Below, in pieces: positions 37,001-44,205 of a stretch of DNA of 64,000 bases. The DNA lies in assembly GCA_949825065.1 (NCBI GenBank), contig OX463838.1, positions 1,364,001 through 1,428,000 of the forward strand, written 5' to 3'. This stretch comes from Odontocerum albicorne. Taxonomy: Eukaryota; Arthropoda; Insecta; Trichoptera; Odontoceridae. How positions within the stretch are numbered: the first letter of the stretch is position 1; each line of letters opens with the position of its first letter. The translations under genes and the position numbers were made by a program. The notes beneath the pieces were generated by a model. That model searched no databases. It saw nothing but the letters and a program-made list of their open reading frames with translations, and was not told where the DNA came from.

Positions 37001-38049
37001 ATCATAAAACTATTTACTGATTAATTTATAAACACTTATAAATATGTGAATTACCTAATGCTTATATCATCTGGTTCCATGTTAAGGTGGTCGGGGTTGC
37101 TTCCTTGGCTGTGGTAAGGCTCTATAAGAAGGTTCTCCTCAGAAGTGATTTTAACTTGAACATTTAACGTGTCATCACTTCTATTGACATCGTTACCTTC
37201 TCTGGATCCGGCCATGGCTAAGTTTCCTTCACTATTTCCAGTATTCTCTTCAAAATTCTCATTCACTACTTCGATACTCTCCGTTGAAATTGTTTTAACA
37301 TTTATACTTTTCAAACAACCCCCGTCGAATTTTAGTTTATTACTGTCTCTACTAGGTGTTGTTGCACCTGTTCTCGCAGACGATACCTTGATCGTTAAAT
37401 CAAACTTGGACTCTAGTTCTATCTTTGTTTCGTACTCTCCATTATCTTCTATCAAGATTTTGTCTTCCGTATTTCCAATTATAATTTCTTCGATATATTG
37501 AACATCTTCAACGTGCGTGATTTTAGTCTCTTTTTGGGTATCACTCGTGTTTATATTCTTGTTGTCTTCTTGTTCTGTTTCAAAGACTTCCTTTTCTGTG
37601 TTTAAAGATTCAGTTTCTTCTTCTATAAACTCCTGGGATTCTTGATCCAAAAAAGGTGCATTTTCAATATTTGCACTTTCTTCTTCATCTGTTGTAATCG
37701 CAGAATCTTCTACATTGATACCTTTCTCATCTTTTATATCAAATTTAACTTTTCTAGTAGAATCTTGTTTAGATTCGGGTATTAGTTCTTTAGAAAGGAC
37801 TTCTTCTTCGAGATGTTCACCTTGTTCTGCAAGAATTTTCTGCTTTAAGCTTGAATTCTCTCGTGTAAGCTTGTATATAGTGTCAGTATAATAGTTTGTG
37901 TCTGAGTGTGACTCATATTTCTGTCTCAAATTGTGTAATTCTGTCTGAGAAGCCTCTAATGCGGCTCTTAATGAAACAACAGTTTGATGAAGAGCTCTCA
38001 CAGTGTCTAACTCGAGAATTCTTGATCCACTCGCTCTCTGCACTTCCAT
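15861..38049 (-). CDS. coiled-coil / CAP-Gly domain protein, 10 exons (whole gene)
   Basis: Exons on the minus strand at 38049-37055, 29197-29023, 27269-26611, 25645-25495, 23730-23595, 22738-22576, 20158-20070, 19304-19095, 17783-17663 and 16062-15861 have GT-AG borders and compatible phases. They total 2901 nt, giving 966 residues. Residues 1-80 are heptad-like coiled coil; about 90-660 are acidic, Ser-rich and probably disordered; 660-860 are basic/Pro/Ser-rich; about 880-962 form a CAP-Gly fold (LGKVKYVG, YVGLQ, GGGDGSFRG, RRYFHC, LFVPFSKV). CAP-Gly domains bind microtubules or EEY/F tails, so a cytoskeletal role is inferred. The usual GKNDG motif is altered. I cannot name the family; CLIP-, Khc-73- or CAP350-like tails are possibilities only. 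The start is the first in-frame ATG, with G at -3 and +4 and an upstream in-frame stop. Unseen extra exons or alternative starts are possible. Confidence 0.85.
16112..16440 (-). pseudogene. LINE tail, second RTE-like family
   Basis: Same family as 14112-14392 and 46846-47135: minus-strand remnants that include a K-V-W-L-x-x-V..K motif, heavily interrupted. It lies in the last intron of the CAP-Gly gene. Confidence 0.65.
16441..16850 (-). pseudogene. CR1/Jockey-like LINE, reverse-transcriptase C-terminus
   Basis: A minus-strand open stretch (16509-16820) reads YRSLETRTQESIAIFLLKVF, RNHPLFCIPTYRTN and SVTRGIEILNQLND, the pattern of the region after the RT domain in CR1/Jockey-type elements. 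It is 5' truncated and lies in the last intron. Confidence 0.65.
17100..17630 (-). pseudogene. Jockey/CR1-like LINE 3' region
   Basis: Minus-strand reading contains DTQLDEAMRVVGDILKPTP, LAWLPVLSNLLPRNLR and DALMREYEKI, typical of the post-RT segment of insect non-LTR elements. The rest, to about 17100, is frameshifted. Confidence 0.7.
17663..17783 (-). CDS. CAP-Gly gene exon 9 (start of CAP-Gly)
   Basis: Acceptor TCCATTCCAG, donor TTAA|GTTAGT. Encodes DEFCPSRYSRPYLPNGP then RLGHLVKVIAPHGRIALGKV, the first strands of the CAP-Gly fold. Phase 1 in, 2 out; the exon 9/10 join yields KVKYVG. Confidence 0.87.
17838..18279. mobile_element. pogo/Tigger-type MITE
   Basis: TA-flanked ends CAGTCAAACCTCGGGTTACG and (inverted) CAGTGGTACCTCGGGTTAC. 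The interior carries (TCA)n followed by ATGGCACTACAGCCCATTG at 18059-18140, probably a nested retroposon end. No transposase. Confidence 0.85.
18336..18489. mobile_element. Penelope-like terminal fragment
   Basis: AACCCTACCGGTTTCAAGGC..TTTCACCTCATC matches the end of the Penelope-like element at 50050. It is followed by an inverted copy (GTGAAAGTCGTGAAACC), so two termini meet head to head. The minus strand carries CTGATGA..GAAAC, a hammerhead-like core. Confidence 0.6.
18490..18943 (+). mobile_element. PIF/Harbinger-type MITE, copy 2 (left end lost)
   Basis: The right end GGTGTGGCCTCGGCC abuts TAA. The left end is missing where it meets the Penelope-like fragment. Interior matches 9392-9880 and 24926-25411. 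Confidence 0.85.
18633..18762 (+). pseudogene. MADF-like first exon retained in a MITE
   Basis: ATG at 18633 opens 43 codons with no stop before a consensus donor, ATG|GTAAGT, at 18762/18763. The peptide (MAADLITAVYKREPLWNP, SSKLYKNIPVIKSLWNEV) has the LI..V...LW....YK...LW.EV pattern of a MADF domain start. PIF/Harbinger elements encode a Myb/MADF-like DNA-binding protein beside the transposase, so this is probably that gene's first exon. Read through the donor, it stops at 18773. Confidence 0.7.
19095..19304 (-). CDS. CAP-Gly gene exon 8
   Basis: Acceptor ATGTTTCAG, donor CAAG|GTAATG. Encodes QPMRWRGSLPELRPLP to DSTDELLDEADRFLTSS and ends near STVRTLQ. Phase 1 in, 1 out. The acidic DSTDELLDEADRFL piece looks helical. 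Confidence 0.83.
19367..19861. mobile_element. hAT-like MITE, copy 1
   Basis: Ends CAGGGGTCTCCAAAC and its inverted match; flanks GTCTAACT and ATCTAACT form an 8-bp duplication with one change. GC-rich Gly/Pro-like ends surround an AT-rich middle. A short block at 19446-19474 matches the PIF MADF-like exon end. It lies in an intron of the CAP-Gly gene. Confidence 0.88.
20070..20158 (-). CDS. CAP-Gly gene exon 7
   Basis: 89 nt, acceptor TTTTTTGTAG, donor ACTG|GTAAAT. In the phase set by exon 6 it encodes YWSKSSMQRSASGKVGDC and GHGGSHRVSFT. A second frame is also open, but it would run into a stop in exon 8. Confidence 0.8.
20206..20804. mobile_element. piggyBac-type MITE, older subfamily
   Basis: The right end AGGGAAGGAAGGG is followed by TTAA; the left TTAA is mutated. 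Same subfamily as 23090-23478 and 48646-49237. It begins 47 bp upstream (on the gene strand) of the exon 7 acceptor of the CAP-Gly gene. Confidence 0.85.
20940..21079 (-). mobile_element. tRNA-derived SINE
   Basis: On the minus strand TTGGTAACATTCTTAACTTC (A-box-like) precedes GGGTTCAATTCTC (B-box-like), then GTCAGTCTGG and GTGGTTGGCAAGAA, the SINE body seen at 44210 and 54813. Confidence 0.7.
21080..22401. mobile_element. hAT-like element with a nested piggyBac-type MITE
   Basis: Ends CAAGAGTTCCCAAA and (inverted) CAAGGGGTCCCAAA suggest hAT. The flanks do not match well, so the boundary duplication has decayed. A TTAA-flanked element occupies 21424-22230. Confidence 0.65.
21424..22230. mobile_element. 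piggyBac-type MITE, second family
   Basis: TTAA on both sides; ends CCGGTTCACTGCC and (inverted) CCCTTTAAGTGCC. Its right end also occurs alone at 27893-27978. No transposase is encoded. Confidence 0.85.
22576..22738 (-). CDS. CAP-Gly gene exon 6
   Basis: Acceptor GTGATGCAG, donor CAAG|GTAATA. GC-rich; encodes FTSMVPELSRSAEPLWAG to a Ser/Pro cluster (LPTSPSSHTSPSSPT). Phase 1 in, 2 out. Without this exon, exons 5 and 7 cannot be joined in the frame that leads to exon 8, which supports it being real. Confidence 0.82.
22859..23089. mobile_element. MITE family A, copy 5 (left part only)
   Basis: Starts TACTAGAGAAATCGTAGC and runs to TATTTGGTGA, where it switches directly into a piggyBac-type MITE sequence. 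The right half of the family is missing. Confidence 0.85.
23090..23478. mobile_element. piggyBac-type MITE, right part
   Basis: Matches the older TTAA subfamily from CCACCTCGAACGAAAGCC to AGGGAAGGAAGGG, followed by TTAA. The left third is absent and replaced by MITE A sequence. Confidence 0.85.
23595..23730 (-). CDS. CAP-Gly gene exon 5
   Basis: Acceptor TCAACAG, donor ATAG|GTAAGG. Encodes ILPLALTTLPSKVNYEG through TRRTEETRRVLLSDI; the other two frames contain stops. Phase 0 in, 1 out. Confidence 0.82.
23940..24655 (-). pseudogene. RTE-like LINE reverse transcriptase fragment
   Basis: The minus strand encodes SPMLSNLYSDIVF, then the RT catalytic motif YADDTVVLADS, then FKYLGSILVEDLDPETEV and the thumb region. 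One frameshift separates the 24617-24345 and 24390-23947 open stretches. It is 5' truncated near 24655 and lies in the intron between exons 4 and 5 of the CAP-Gly gene. Confidence 0.9.
24926..25411 (-). mobile_element. PIF/Harbinger-type MITE, copy 3
   Basis: Ends GGCTGAGGCCACACC and (inverted) GGCCTCGGCCACACA, with TAA on both sides (24923-24925, 25412-25414). The MADF-like exon is on the minus strand from ATG at 25211, disrupted near LWS by a small deletion. The donor ATG|GTAAG is kept at 25082/25081. Confidence 0.88.
25495..25645 (-). CDS. CAP-Gly gene exon 4
   Basis: Acceptor CCCGACAG, donor AAAG|GTACAT. Encodes an Arg/Pro/Ala-rich stretch (PLAHREVVRGSARPLL to SDTHLSRK). Phase 2 in, 0 out. 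The exon is much more GC-rich than the surrounding intron. Confidence 0.8.
25725..25996. mobile_element. palindromic TA-type MITE
   Basis: Ends CAGTACCCGCTGGTAAGTAA and (inverted) CAGTACCCGGCAGTAAGTAA, flanked by TA. About 100 bp at each end are near-perfect inverted copies around a roughly 70-bp loop, so the element folds almost completely. Confidence 0.88.
26177..26600 (+). mobile_element. RTE-like LINE tail inserted at a splice donor
   Basis: Encodes QPILTYGIEARADT, MRTLRAIAGKTL and VRWGRQRRRCWYQHVQRM to KRWRDSWSSAS, then an A/G-rich tail. AATATCTTACCT lies at 26165-26176 and at 26601-26612, a 12-bp target duplication. The right copy contains the exon 3 donor of the CAP-Gly gene on the minus strand. 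Confidence 0.93.
26611..27269 (-). CDS. CAP-Gly gene exon 3
   Basis: Acceptor ATTTTTTAG, donor CAG|GTAAGA. 659 nt encoding a Ser/Asn/Lys-rich, probably disordered segment from EDLVSITEGDHW to NTCPNPLQY, with repeated SFD/SFE patches (SYSFDNQKSFSFDN). Phase 0 in, 2 out. A LINE is inserted in the donor region, duplicating the donor. Confidence 0.88.
27410..27880 (-). mobile_element. MITE with CAGGGTGTCC end, partial
   Basis: Inverted relative to 11511-12185 and matching its first two thirds; the right end reads GGACACCCTG followed by TATATA. The other terminus is not recognisable. Confidence 0.8.
27893..27978. mobile_element. piggyBac-type MITE right end (solo)
   Basis: Matches 22150-22230 (AGGTTTTATTTTT, CCATACTAATA) and ends AAAAGG followed by TTAA. 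It was probably separated from its left part by the adjacent TA-type MITE. Confidence 0.65.
28068..28755. mobile_element. hAT-like MITE, copy 2, with nested MITE A
   Basis: Ends CAGGGGTCTCCAAACT and inverted CAGGGGTTTCCAAACTA, and matches the element at 19367-19861 in opposite orientation. The flanks (GGGTAGAT, CTCTAAAC) no longer match. MITE A copy 6 is inserted at 28143. Confidence 0.85.
28143..28543. mobile_element. MITE family A, copy 6 (internally deleted)
   Basis: TACTTGA joins directly to interior TTAGCAAAAATATGTCAG, so most of the left half is gone. The right end TCTCAAGTA is intact and TA flanks both sides. Confidence 0.85.
28807..29065. repeat. minisatellite derived from an exon end
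   Basis: A segment of about 60 bp including the 3' end of exon 2 and its donor (29006-29065) is repeated at 28807-28868. Between them are several shorter units containing TATCATCCGTGGTAAAGATG with 29- to 42-bp spacing. Confidence 0.9.
29023..29197 (-). CDS. CAP-Gly gene exon 2
   Basis: Acceptor TTTTTCAG, donor CAG|GTAAAA. Encodes SISEGDNSVF, a five-Gly run and an acidic segment ending ELTGFQ. It enters in phase 2 (joining exon 1's AG with A) and leaves in phase 0. Its 3' end with the donor is duplicated in the adjacent minisatellite at 28807-29065. Confidence 0.85.
29404..30030. mobile_element. piggyBac-type MITE, young subfamily, copy 1
   Basis: TTAA at 29400-29403 and 30031-30034; ends CCCTTCCCTTATGG and (inverted) CCTTTCCTTCCCTGTG. 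Almost identical to copies at 33253, 53147 and 59360. A 68-codon open frame at 29578-29784 (minus) is shared by the copies but resembles nothing known. Confidence 0.92.
30153..30724. mobile_element. MITE family A, copy 7
   Basis: Starts TACTCAAGAAAATGTAGC and ends ATTTTCTTTAGTA, TA on both sides. It is in the opposite internal orientation to copy 3. It lies in intron 1 of the CAP-Gly gene. Confidence 0.9.
30725..31253. other. Intronic spacer
   Basis: AT-rich, no element recognised. AACCTCTAAACGATTATG near 31024 may be a decayed TTAA-type end. Confidence 0.4.
31254..31794 (+). mobile_element. Tc1/mariner-superfamily element, deleted, copy 1
   Basis: The right end is the inverted GGGTCTTTCAAATTG; the left end is shortened to AGCGGTTTTTTTAA. 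Only the transposase C-terminus remains (31420-31673): DLTPLDYFLWGYVK with the last catalytic Asp, then a tail ending ADINYCV. Related copies lie at 56945 and 60140. Confidence 0.85.
31795..32207. other. Intronic spacer
   Basis: No gene or repeat recognised. Confidence 0.4.
32208..33105 (-). mobile_element. mariner element with deleted middle
   Basis: Perfect-looking ends TTGGGTTGATGCAAAAGTTA with TA at 32206 and 33106. On the minus strand the N-terminal helix-turn-helix region (VHLRHCLLYEFRKDN, ICEVYG, RWFTKFRSGDFSL, from 32946) is followed by a deletion. The catalytic part then resumes: GVVFHHDNARPHVAM, PYSPDLAPSDFHLF and INKLIERWEK to DENYIID at 32284. The GDETW region is missing. The style resembles the cecropia/mellifera group of mariners. 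Confidence 0.93.
33253..33879. mobile_element. piggyBac-type MITE, young subfamily, copy 2
   Basis: TTAA at 33249-33252 and 33880-33883; very close to copy 1 along its full length. Confidence 0.92.
34295..34797. mobile_element. TTAA-type MITE, third family
   Basis: TTAA at 34291-34294 and 34798-34801; ends CCCTACAATGCGTGACATC and (inverted) CCCTACGGTGCAATTGGG. Single copy here. The 65-codon frame at 34306 shows no domain. Confidence 0.82.
34947..35343. other. Intronic spacer
   Basis: GGCAGTGTTCGA occurs twice near 35200 and 35230; otherwise nothing recognised. Confidence 0.4.
35352..35993. mobile_element. hAT-like MITE, copy 3
   Basis: Ends CATAGTTTACCAAAAT and (inverted) CAAAGATTCCCAAG, flanked by perfect 8-bp AGCTAGAG (35344-35351 and 35994-36001). 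Non-coding. It lies in intron 1. Confidence 0.88.
36354..36925. mobile_element. MITE family A, copy 8
   Basis: Starts TACTAGAGAAAATGTAGG, ends ACATTTTCTCCAGTA, TA on both sides; same orientation as copy 7. Confidence 0.9.
37055..38049 (-). CDS. CAP-Gly gene exon 1 (residues 1-331)
   Basis: Starts MEVQRASGSR and continues with a coiled coil (LDTVRALHQTVVSLRAAL, then LTRENSSLKQKILAEQ). A long Glu/Asp-rich stretch follows with no recognised domain. It ends ..DDISI plus two bases, donor AG|GTAATT, phase 2. Upstream of the ATG the frame is open for 13 codons to a TGA, with no good splice acceptor, so this is probably the first coding exon. Confidence 0.85.
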
Positions 38050-38822
38050 TTCAAACTTTCTTTCGTGAAAATCATCGAGGACAATTCATGCATGATTATC
38101 AATACCGTGTAAAAAAAAAAAAGCGAAGTTATTTCGAACGGTCAGGTTTACTTTTGGAAATACCCAAAAACAATTTGCAAATACCAACACTATCTGAAAA
38201 TAAAAGAAAAATGTTTTCTGCAGAAAATTGATTAAAAAAAAAACTCTTTTTTTGAAAAATATCTTTATAAAATGTCTCTTTTTCTGAAAAATATCTTTAT
38301 AAAATGTTTCTTTTTCATTTTGGTGTAATTTATCAAAAATGTTAAAAGGATTTGAAAATGAAAAGTAATTTGTACTGTTTACAACTTATGGAATACAGAA
38401 ACATGTTCTGTAATGAACACTTTGAAAACAAAAAAAAAGGAAACCAACTTAATAGTTTTTGCATTTCGTTTACTTTCTTTATCATTTTATTTAAAAGGTT
38501 AGTCAATTTATTCAAAATATATTTAAGATAATTTTATTTCATTTACAGTCTAAAAAAAAAAGCTAATATATCAATCAAACACAGATTTATTACCAACAAG
38601 TATTATATTTAAAAAATATCTGACATTGATTTGAATTAATGGATTCTAAAAATTGACAATTTTAAAAGATTCCGTGATTAATAAAAACAAGTAGATGGAT
38701 ATTTTTTTCTAATGGCTGTTCATCAAAATGAAGGTGCTTTCAGCAGTGAGCAATGATAAGTTGATTGCATTTAATTGAGAATACAGAATGTGTTCTAGAA
38801 GTACATTAAGCTATCTATCATC
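38050..38822. other. Upstream region of the CAP-Gly gene
   Basis: Should hold the 5' UTR and promoter of the minus-strand gene, but I see no clear TATA or initiator. GAAAAATATCTTTATAAAAT is duplicated in tandem at about 38250-38305. Confidence 0.4.
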
Positions 38823-38825
38823 TAA

Positions 38826-40144
38826 AGGCCCGTTCTCACGGTTCAAATTTAGTTGACCGATTAAAGTTGATCAACAAAAGTTGAACACGACTTGAATCAG
38901 TTTTTGTTCACACGTTTCAATAGAAACTTATGCAAGACCCGTTCTCACGGTTCAAGTTTAGTTGACCGATTAAAGTTGATCAACAAAAGTTGAACACGAC
39001 TTGAATAAGTTTTTGTTCACACGTTTCAATAGAAACTGATTCAAGACCCGTTCTCACGGTTCAAGTTTAGTTGACCGATTAAAGTTGATCAACAAAAGTT
39101 GAATAAAATCTGTAGTGAAAGCACGTTCTCACGGTTCAAGTTTAATTGACCGATTATAGTTGATCAACAAAACTTGAATACAGACCCGTTCTCACAGTTC
39201 AAGTTTAGTTGATCAACAAAAGTTGAATGAAATCTGTAGTGAGAACCTTTGTTTCAATAGAGTTAGATCAACTTTTTAGTTGATCAAGAAAAGATTGACC
39301 CATTCAAACTTTATCGTTCAAGTTATGAGTCCTCCGCCATTTGCTTTCCAGTTGAAACCTGTCTTGAAACGTGTGAACATGTGAATTCAAGTTGATTGTA
39401 AAGTTCGCTTTCAACTCGATAAATATAAAAATAAAGATGCAAGAGAAAATGCTTTCGACGCCATTTTTAACTGAATTAAATTGAAACTGTTTATAGAATC
39501 AGTTTCTATTGAAACGTGTGAACAAAAACTTCTTTTTTCAAGTCGTATTCAACTTTTGTTGATCAACTTTAATCGGTCAACTAAAAATGAACCGTGAGAA
39601 CGGGCCTGTATTCAACTTTTGTTGATCAACTACAATCGGTCAATTAAACTTGAACCGTGAGAACTGCTTTCACTACAGATTTCATTCAACTTTTGTTGAT
39701 CAACTTTAATCAGTCAACTAAACTTGAACCGTGAGAACGGGCCTATATTCAACTTTTGTTGATCAACTATAATCGGTTAATTCAATTTGAACCGTGAGAA
39801 CGCGCTTTCACTACAGATTTCATTCAACTTTTGTTGATCAACTAAACTTGAACTGTGAGAACGGGTCTGTATTCAACTTTTGTTGATCAACTATAATCGG
39901 TCAATTAAACTTGAACCGTGAGAACGTGCTTTCACTACAGATTTTATTCAACTTTTGTTGATCAACTTTAATCGGTCAACTAAACTTGAATTGTGAGAAC
40001 GGGCCTGTATTCAACTTTTGTTGATCAACTATAATCGGTCAATTAAACTTGAACCGTGAGAACGCGCTTTCACTACAGATTTCATTCAACTTTTGTTGAT
40101 CAACTTTAATCGGTCAACTAAACTTGAACCGTGAGAACGGGCCT
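38826..40144. mobile_element. foldback element with repeated subterminal motif
   Basis: Ends AGGCCCGTTCTCACGGTTC in inverted orientation, with TAA at 38823-38825 and 40145-40147. The left arm has five direct copies of a motif containing AGTTGATCAACAAAAGTTGA; the right arm has nine inverted copies. A unique 290-bp core (39250-39540) separates them. TAA duplication and GGCC-type ends suggest PIF/Harbinger. Confidence 0.88.
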
Positions 40145-40147
40145 TAA

Positions 40148-40886
40148 GAAACAAAGTAGTAAGCTCAGCTATCAACATTTCAAATAATATTACATTTATC
40201 GAATAAAAATAATAATTTTATATCTTCATATCTATAACTTTAAACTTTCTCAACCTTGCAAATGGGAGGGAGACAACGTGAAATGCGTTTAGTTGTCAAA
40301 ATTAGATTTTCATAAAAGGTCAGATATGCGTCATTTAGTGGACATTCTAAGAATATATGATCCGACGTTTCCTCGCTGAAACCACATTTGGAGATGGTAA
40401 AATTTTAAACTTTATAAATAACAAATTTGTTTGTGGAAAAATTTTCAATAAAGAAAGATTGAAGGACTCATAAAAGAAAGATTGAAGACCTTACTTTGTG
40501 AAATATGGTGATATAATAAATTACATTATCATAAATCAACTAAGTCATAAACCGTCGATTTGTTGATTCATGTTATGAAGAGTTTTATTGGTAGGAGTAT
40601 ACATGTGTATTTTTTATGATGAATATTGCTTATGCTTCTCACAAATTAATTAAAACTGTTAAAAAAACATCTAATTATTCCAACTTATTATCTATCATTT
40701 CGGCCTACACGACAAACAAAAAAGATCCATGCAAAAAGATAAACCCAAGGATTTATTTATATACATATTACTGTTTTACAAACTGAAACCCCAAAATCTT
40801 ATTTTAGGTAGCTATTTAGTAAAAGTAAAACCAGTCTGGAATAAAATCAACCAAGAAACAGACAAAATGGATTGATGCTAAGGAAA
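40148..40886. other. Unannotated spacer
   Basis: AT-rich, no element recognised. Confidence 0.4.
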
Positions 40887-40888
40887 TA

Positions 40889-41816
40889 CTACCTTGATCA
40901 AAAAGTTTTAGGACTCTATTCATAAAATCGAAAATACAAGTTTATTCATCAAAATCGATATGGTCCCCTTCAAAGTACTCCCCATCGACTGCAACGCACT
41001 TACGCCAGCGCTTGATCCAATCCTCGAAACACCGCTGGTACTCAATTTTCGGTATGTCCATCAGAGCCATCTTCGATTTTTTCATGACATCCTCTCGGGT
41101 GCTGTAACGCGTTCCGCAAAGCTGTTTTTTAAGTTGGTTGAACAGGAAAAAGTCGCAGGGAGCCAGATCAGGTGAATTCGAAGGCTGCTGGATAGTATTC
41201 GTGTTGTTTTTGGTCAAAAACTCATGGAAATCATGTCTTTTGCAATTTCAACGCGGTCCTTTTTTTGCATGAAATTGAGATCTTTCGGCACCAATTTTGC
41301 AGCGACACGTCTAATGCCCAAATCATTAACCAAAATGTCTTGAGCGGATCCATAAGCGATGTTCAAGTCCTCTGCCAGCTCTCTGATGGTCAATTTGCGG
41401 TTTTCGGCCAACATTTCTTTGATTTTATGGATGTTTTAATCGGTTTTCGACTGGCACTGCGTTCGTCATCCTCGACCGACTCACGACCACTTCTGAAGCG
41501 TTCGTGCCACCGAAAAACACTTCTCCAACATTTCCAAGGTCTGCGGACCGTTAAATCCGTTTTTCACACAAAATTTAATGCAAACTTGTTGATGCACAGT
41601 TGATGCCATTTTCAAACTTGTAAAAAATTGAAAACACGCACAAAGGTAGATGTACTCAGTACAGCGTAACTTTTACAAATGTCAAGCTATCTTACGCTGA
41701 AATTTGGAGGGAAGTGTCAATGATAGATGTGGTAACCTAACAAAAAAAAAGAATTCCAATCGGGTGACTGACAGCGCCACACGGTGGCCGGTCCTAAAAC
41801 TTTTTGATCAAGGTAG
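40889..41816 (-). mobile_element. mariner element with catalytic deletion
   Basis: Ends CTACCTTGATCAAAAAGTTT, TA at 40887 and 41817. Minus-strand remnants are VCIKFCVKNGFNG from 41608, a frameshift, MLAENRKLTIRELAEDLN with MQKKDRVEIAKDM (41414-41214), then after a deletion SPDLAPCDFFLF and KRWRKCVAVDGEYFEG (to 40942). The first two catalytic Asp residues are missing. The sister copy is at 63266. Confidence 0.93.
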
Positions 41817-42086
41817 TATGCTAACCACAAAGCTACGATGTCATAACAGCTAAGTTTGAAACGAGTATTGCCCATGTGAAAAATGTAACTCGCAAAATGC
41901 CGTAACTCGAGAATCGCCTATCAATATTTTAAAGTCTATATTTTATTGCTCTGGAAGCACTTTGAGCAGAAAACTTGCAATTGTGAAGCATTTTAAATAT
42001 TTAGTGACTGCCATAATCCAATGCCAGATCGAAAGATCAAATTTCTGTTCTTTAAACATCTCCATATAAAAAGTCCTTTTATTATT

Positions 42087-42245
42087 CCCTCAGTAAGATA
42101 CAGGCAAAAGCCTAGTTTACTGGGGAGACGACAAATGAAAGGCAACAAACCCAGAGCCATTAAAATTGTGTGTTTAAATTAAATGACCTGTTGTTTTTTC
42201 GCAAATTATGTATATTTTTTGTCATGTGTAAATAAATAAATTTTA
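42087..42245 (+). mobile_element. retroposon 3' end, second copy
   Basis: Same sequence as 8814-8986, ending GTGTAAATAAATAAA. Confidence 0.65.
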
Positions 42246-42494
42246 AAAATATGATTATCGAAAACTCAGTTCATTAAATTATCACTTCATAAACAGTGGT
42301 GTATCTATAAATATGGTGGTACAATGATATAACATTGAAAAAAAATTTACAACTAATTCTTTTCTTCAAATGTGACTATACTCGTATAATCCTTGTGGCG
42401 GCTTGTATACAAGTATAGCATAATATATTTAAAATGCAGGGGTCAAAATTGTGAAGCAATTTTTTTTCTTTTATAACAATTATTTTGATCACTG

Positions 42495-42735
42495 TAACCT
42501 AGTTCATAAGACACCTGTTTTACCAGCCCTGGGGTTATATGTTACAATTCACATTGGAACCCAATTTATTTTAAGCACGGTTCCAGACTGGTTTTTACTT
42601 AAGGCCTTTAAAACATCTTTCTGGTTGGTTGGAAGAAATGGCCGCATAACAATAAACCTGCCAGATTTTACTGCATATAACAAAAGTATAATACTCGTAC
42701 AATACAATGTTATTTTACAATTTATTATAAAATAA
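42495..42735 (+). mobile_element. tRNA-derived SINE, degenerate head
   Basis: The head (AAGACACCTGTTTTACCAGC) is decayed. The body GGTTCCAGACTGG, TTTCTGGTTGGTTGGAAGAA and CAATAAACCTGCCAG matches 44408-44640. Confidence 0.7.
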
Positions 42736-42800
42736 CAGATGGGGCCTGGTCCCTCTTTAGCCACCTCTGCTAGTTAAAAAAACTAACAGAGGTGGGTTTT

Positions 42801-42960
42801 CTTTTCTAGTGGTCTAATGGTTAATATTCATGCTAAGCAAGCAGATGACTCTAATTCGATTCTTAGCAGATTCACTTCCGCACTGATTTTACTCTTAGAG
42901 CATTTTACAACTGAATTTATGTTTTTCTATAGCTTATATGATACTAGCGTTTTTAAGCAT
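42801..42960 (+). mobile_element. tRNA-like SINE relic
   Basis: TCTAGTGGTCTAATGGTTAA resembles an A box and CTAATTCGATTCTTAG a decayed B box. The body does not clearly match the main SINE. Confidence 0.4.
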
Positions 42961-43419
42961 CGTACATTTGACACTATATAAAACTTTGTCTAAAGAAAGT
43001 TTGTAGCAGATTAAACCTGACAATTGTCTTGGAACATTGATCTCCTTGCCATCAGAATTTTGGGTTTGATCTGTCACAACTCTATGCTTGCTGAAGTGCA
43101 ACAGGTTGCACACTATAAATCAATACGTACACAGGGTTTTTTCTATCAACAAGATAACTAATAATCATACTCGATCTTGAGGATAACATTTCTCTTGAAA
43201 TTTTAGAACAATAATATATTTTCTCATTCAAAAATATTTTTTTAATTTTACTTCATGTTGGAATGCTTTTGTGCTCACATGTGATGGCTTAGATGTGCTA
43301 GTTACAATATTTCGCATAGAAAAACTTGATAAATGGAAATATCTCAGAAAGCTCTCAATGCTTCCAGAGGTTTCTTCGGAAAGAAGTAAGAACATGGCAA
43401 TCGATTTATTTTTCATCTA
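42961..43419. other. Unannotated spacer
   Basis: No convincing feature; it may include more upstream sequence of the LINE fragment at 43420. Confidence 0.3.
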
Positions 43420-43590
43420 ATAAATTGGTTGTTCCAAATCAATTCAATAAAGTGGGGTATTATGATAGAGCTTTTGACGTTGCCGGTCGTGTGATGTGTA
43501 AGCAATGGTCTGCCTCCTAATGTCAGAGATATGGGTGGCGTTTGCAGCTTTAGGAAACACTTCAAGACAATTATTTGTGGAAGATCTTAT
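43420..43590 (+). pseudogene. CR1-like LINE C-terminal fragment
   Basis: Reads GYYDRAFDVAGRVM then, past a frameshift, LPPNVRDMGGVCSFRK. This matches the AFTVAG..N.LP..IR....F... terminus of CR1/Jockey-like ORFs. The inverted relative is at 60940-61100. Confidence 0.6.
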
Positions 43591-43784
43591 AAAAATTTTT
43601 GAGTGGGTTCAAATCCTGAGTTAGATCACCCTTGCTCTCTAAACGGCACTATATAAATCATCTTTTTATTAATATTTACTGTAAAATGTTGTATGAAGAA
43701 GTTGGCATACAGTGTTGAATACGGGAAGTGAATATTTATTGAGTTAATGGTGGAAAATGTGCTATGTGTAACAAAATATGTGAC

Positions 43785-43999
43785 TAGTTCGGAAATTCTA
43801 GGATGAGTCCTGTGACAGCTCACAAATTTGCCCCAATACAACCTTATGTAATGTATTTACCTAAATAACTTGCTATTTATTAGAATTGAGGGTTATATTA
43901 AAGTTGATAAAATAATTAAAATTACTGAACATCGTTACTAGGTTGTATTGGGGAAAATTTGTGAGCTGTCACAGGACTCATCCTAGATTTTCCGAACTA
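43785..43999. mobile_element. MITE family A, copy 9 (minimal palindrome)
   Basis: Only 215 bp: the left 70 bp and right 145 bp of the family are joined, and both arms read as near-perfect inverted repeats (TAGTTCGGAAATTCTAGG). Confidence 0.88.
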
Positions 44000-44205
44000 T
44001 AATTCAAGATTTTTAAACTAAATACTTAATAATTTAACATTAAATAAATTTTTGATTTAATTTTTTTTTGTACTAAAAAATATTTTTTTATATAAAATTT
44101 TAGGATGTTCCTAAATTAATTATATTGGATACTCATAAATACTTTAAGAGCTGAAAGTCTCAAATAATAAAAAATCTCATTGGTTATAAAATACTTTTTA
44201 GATGA

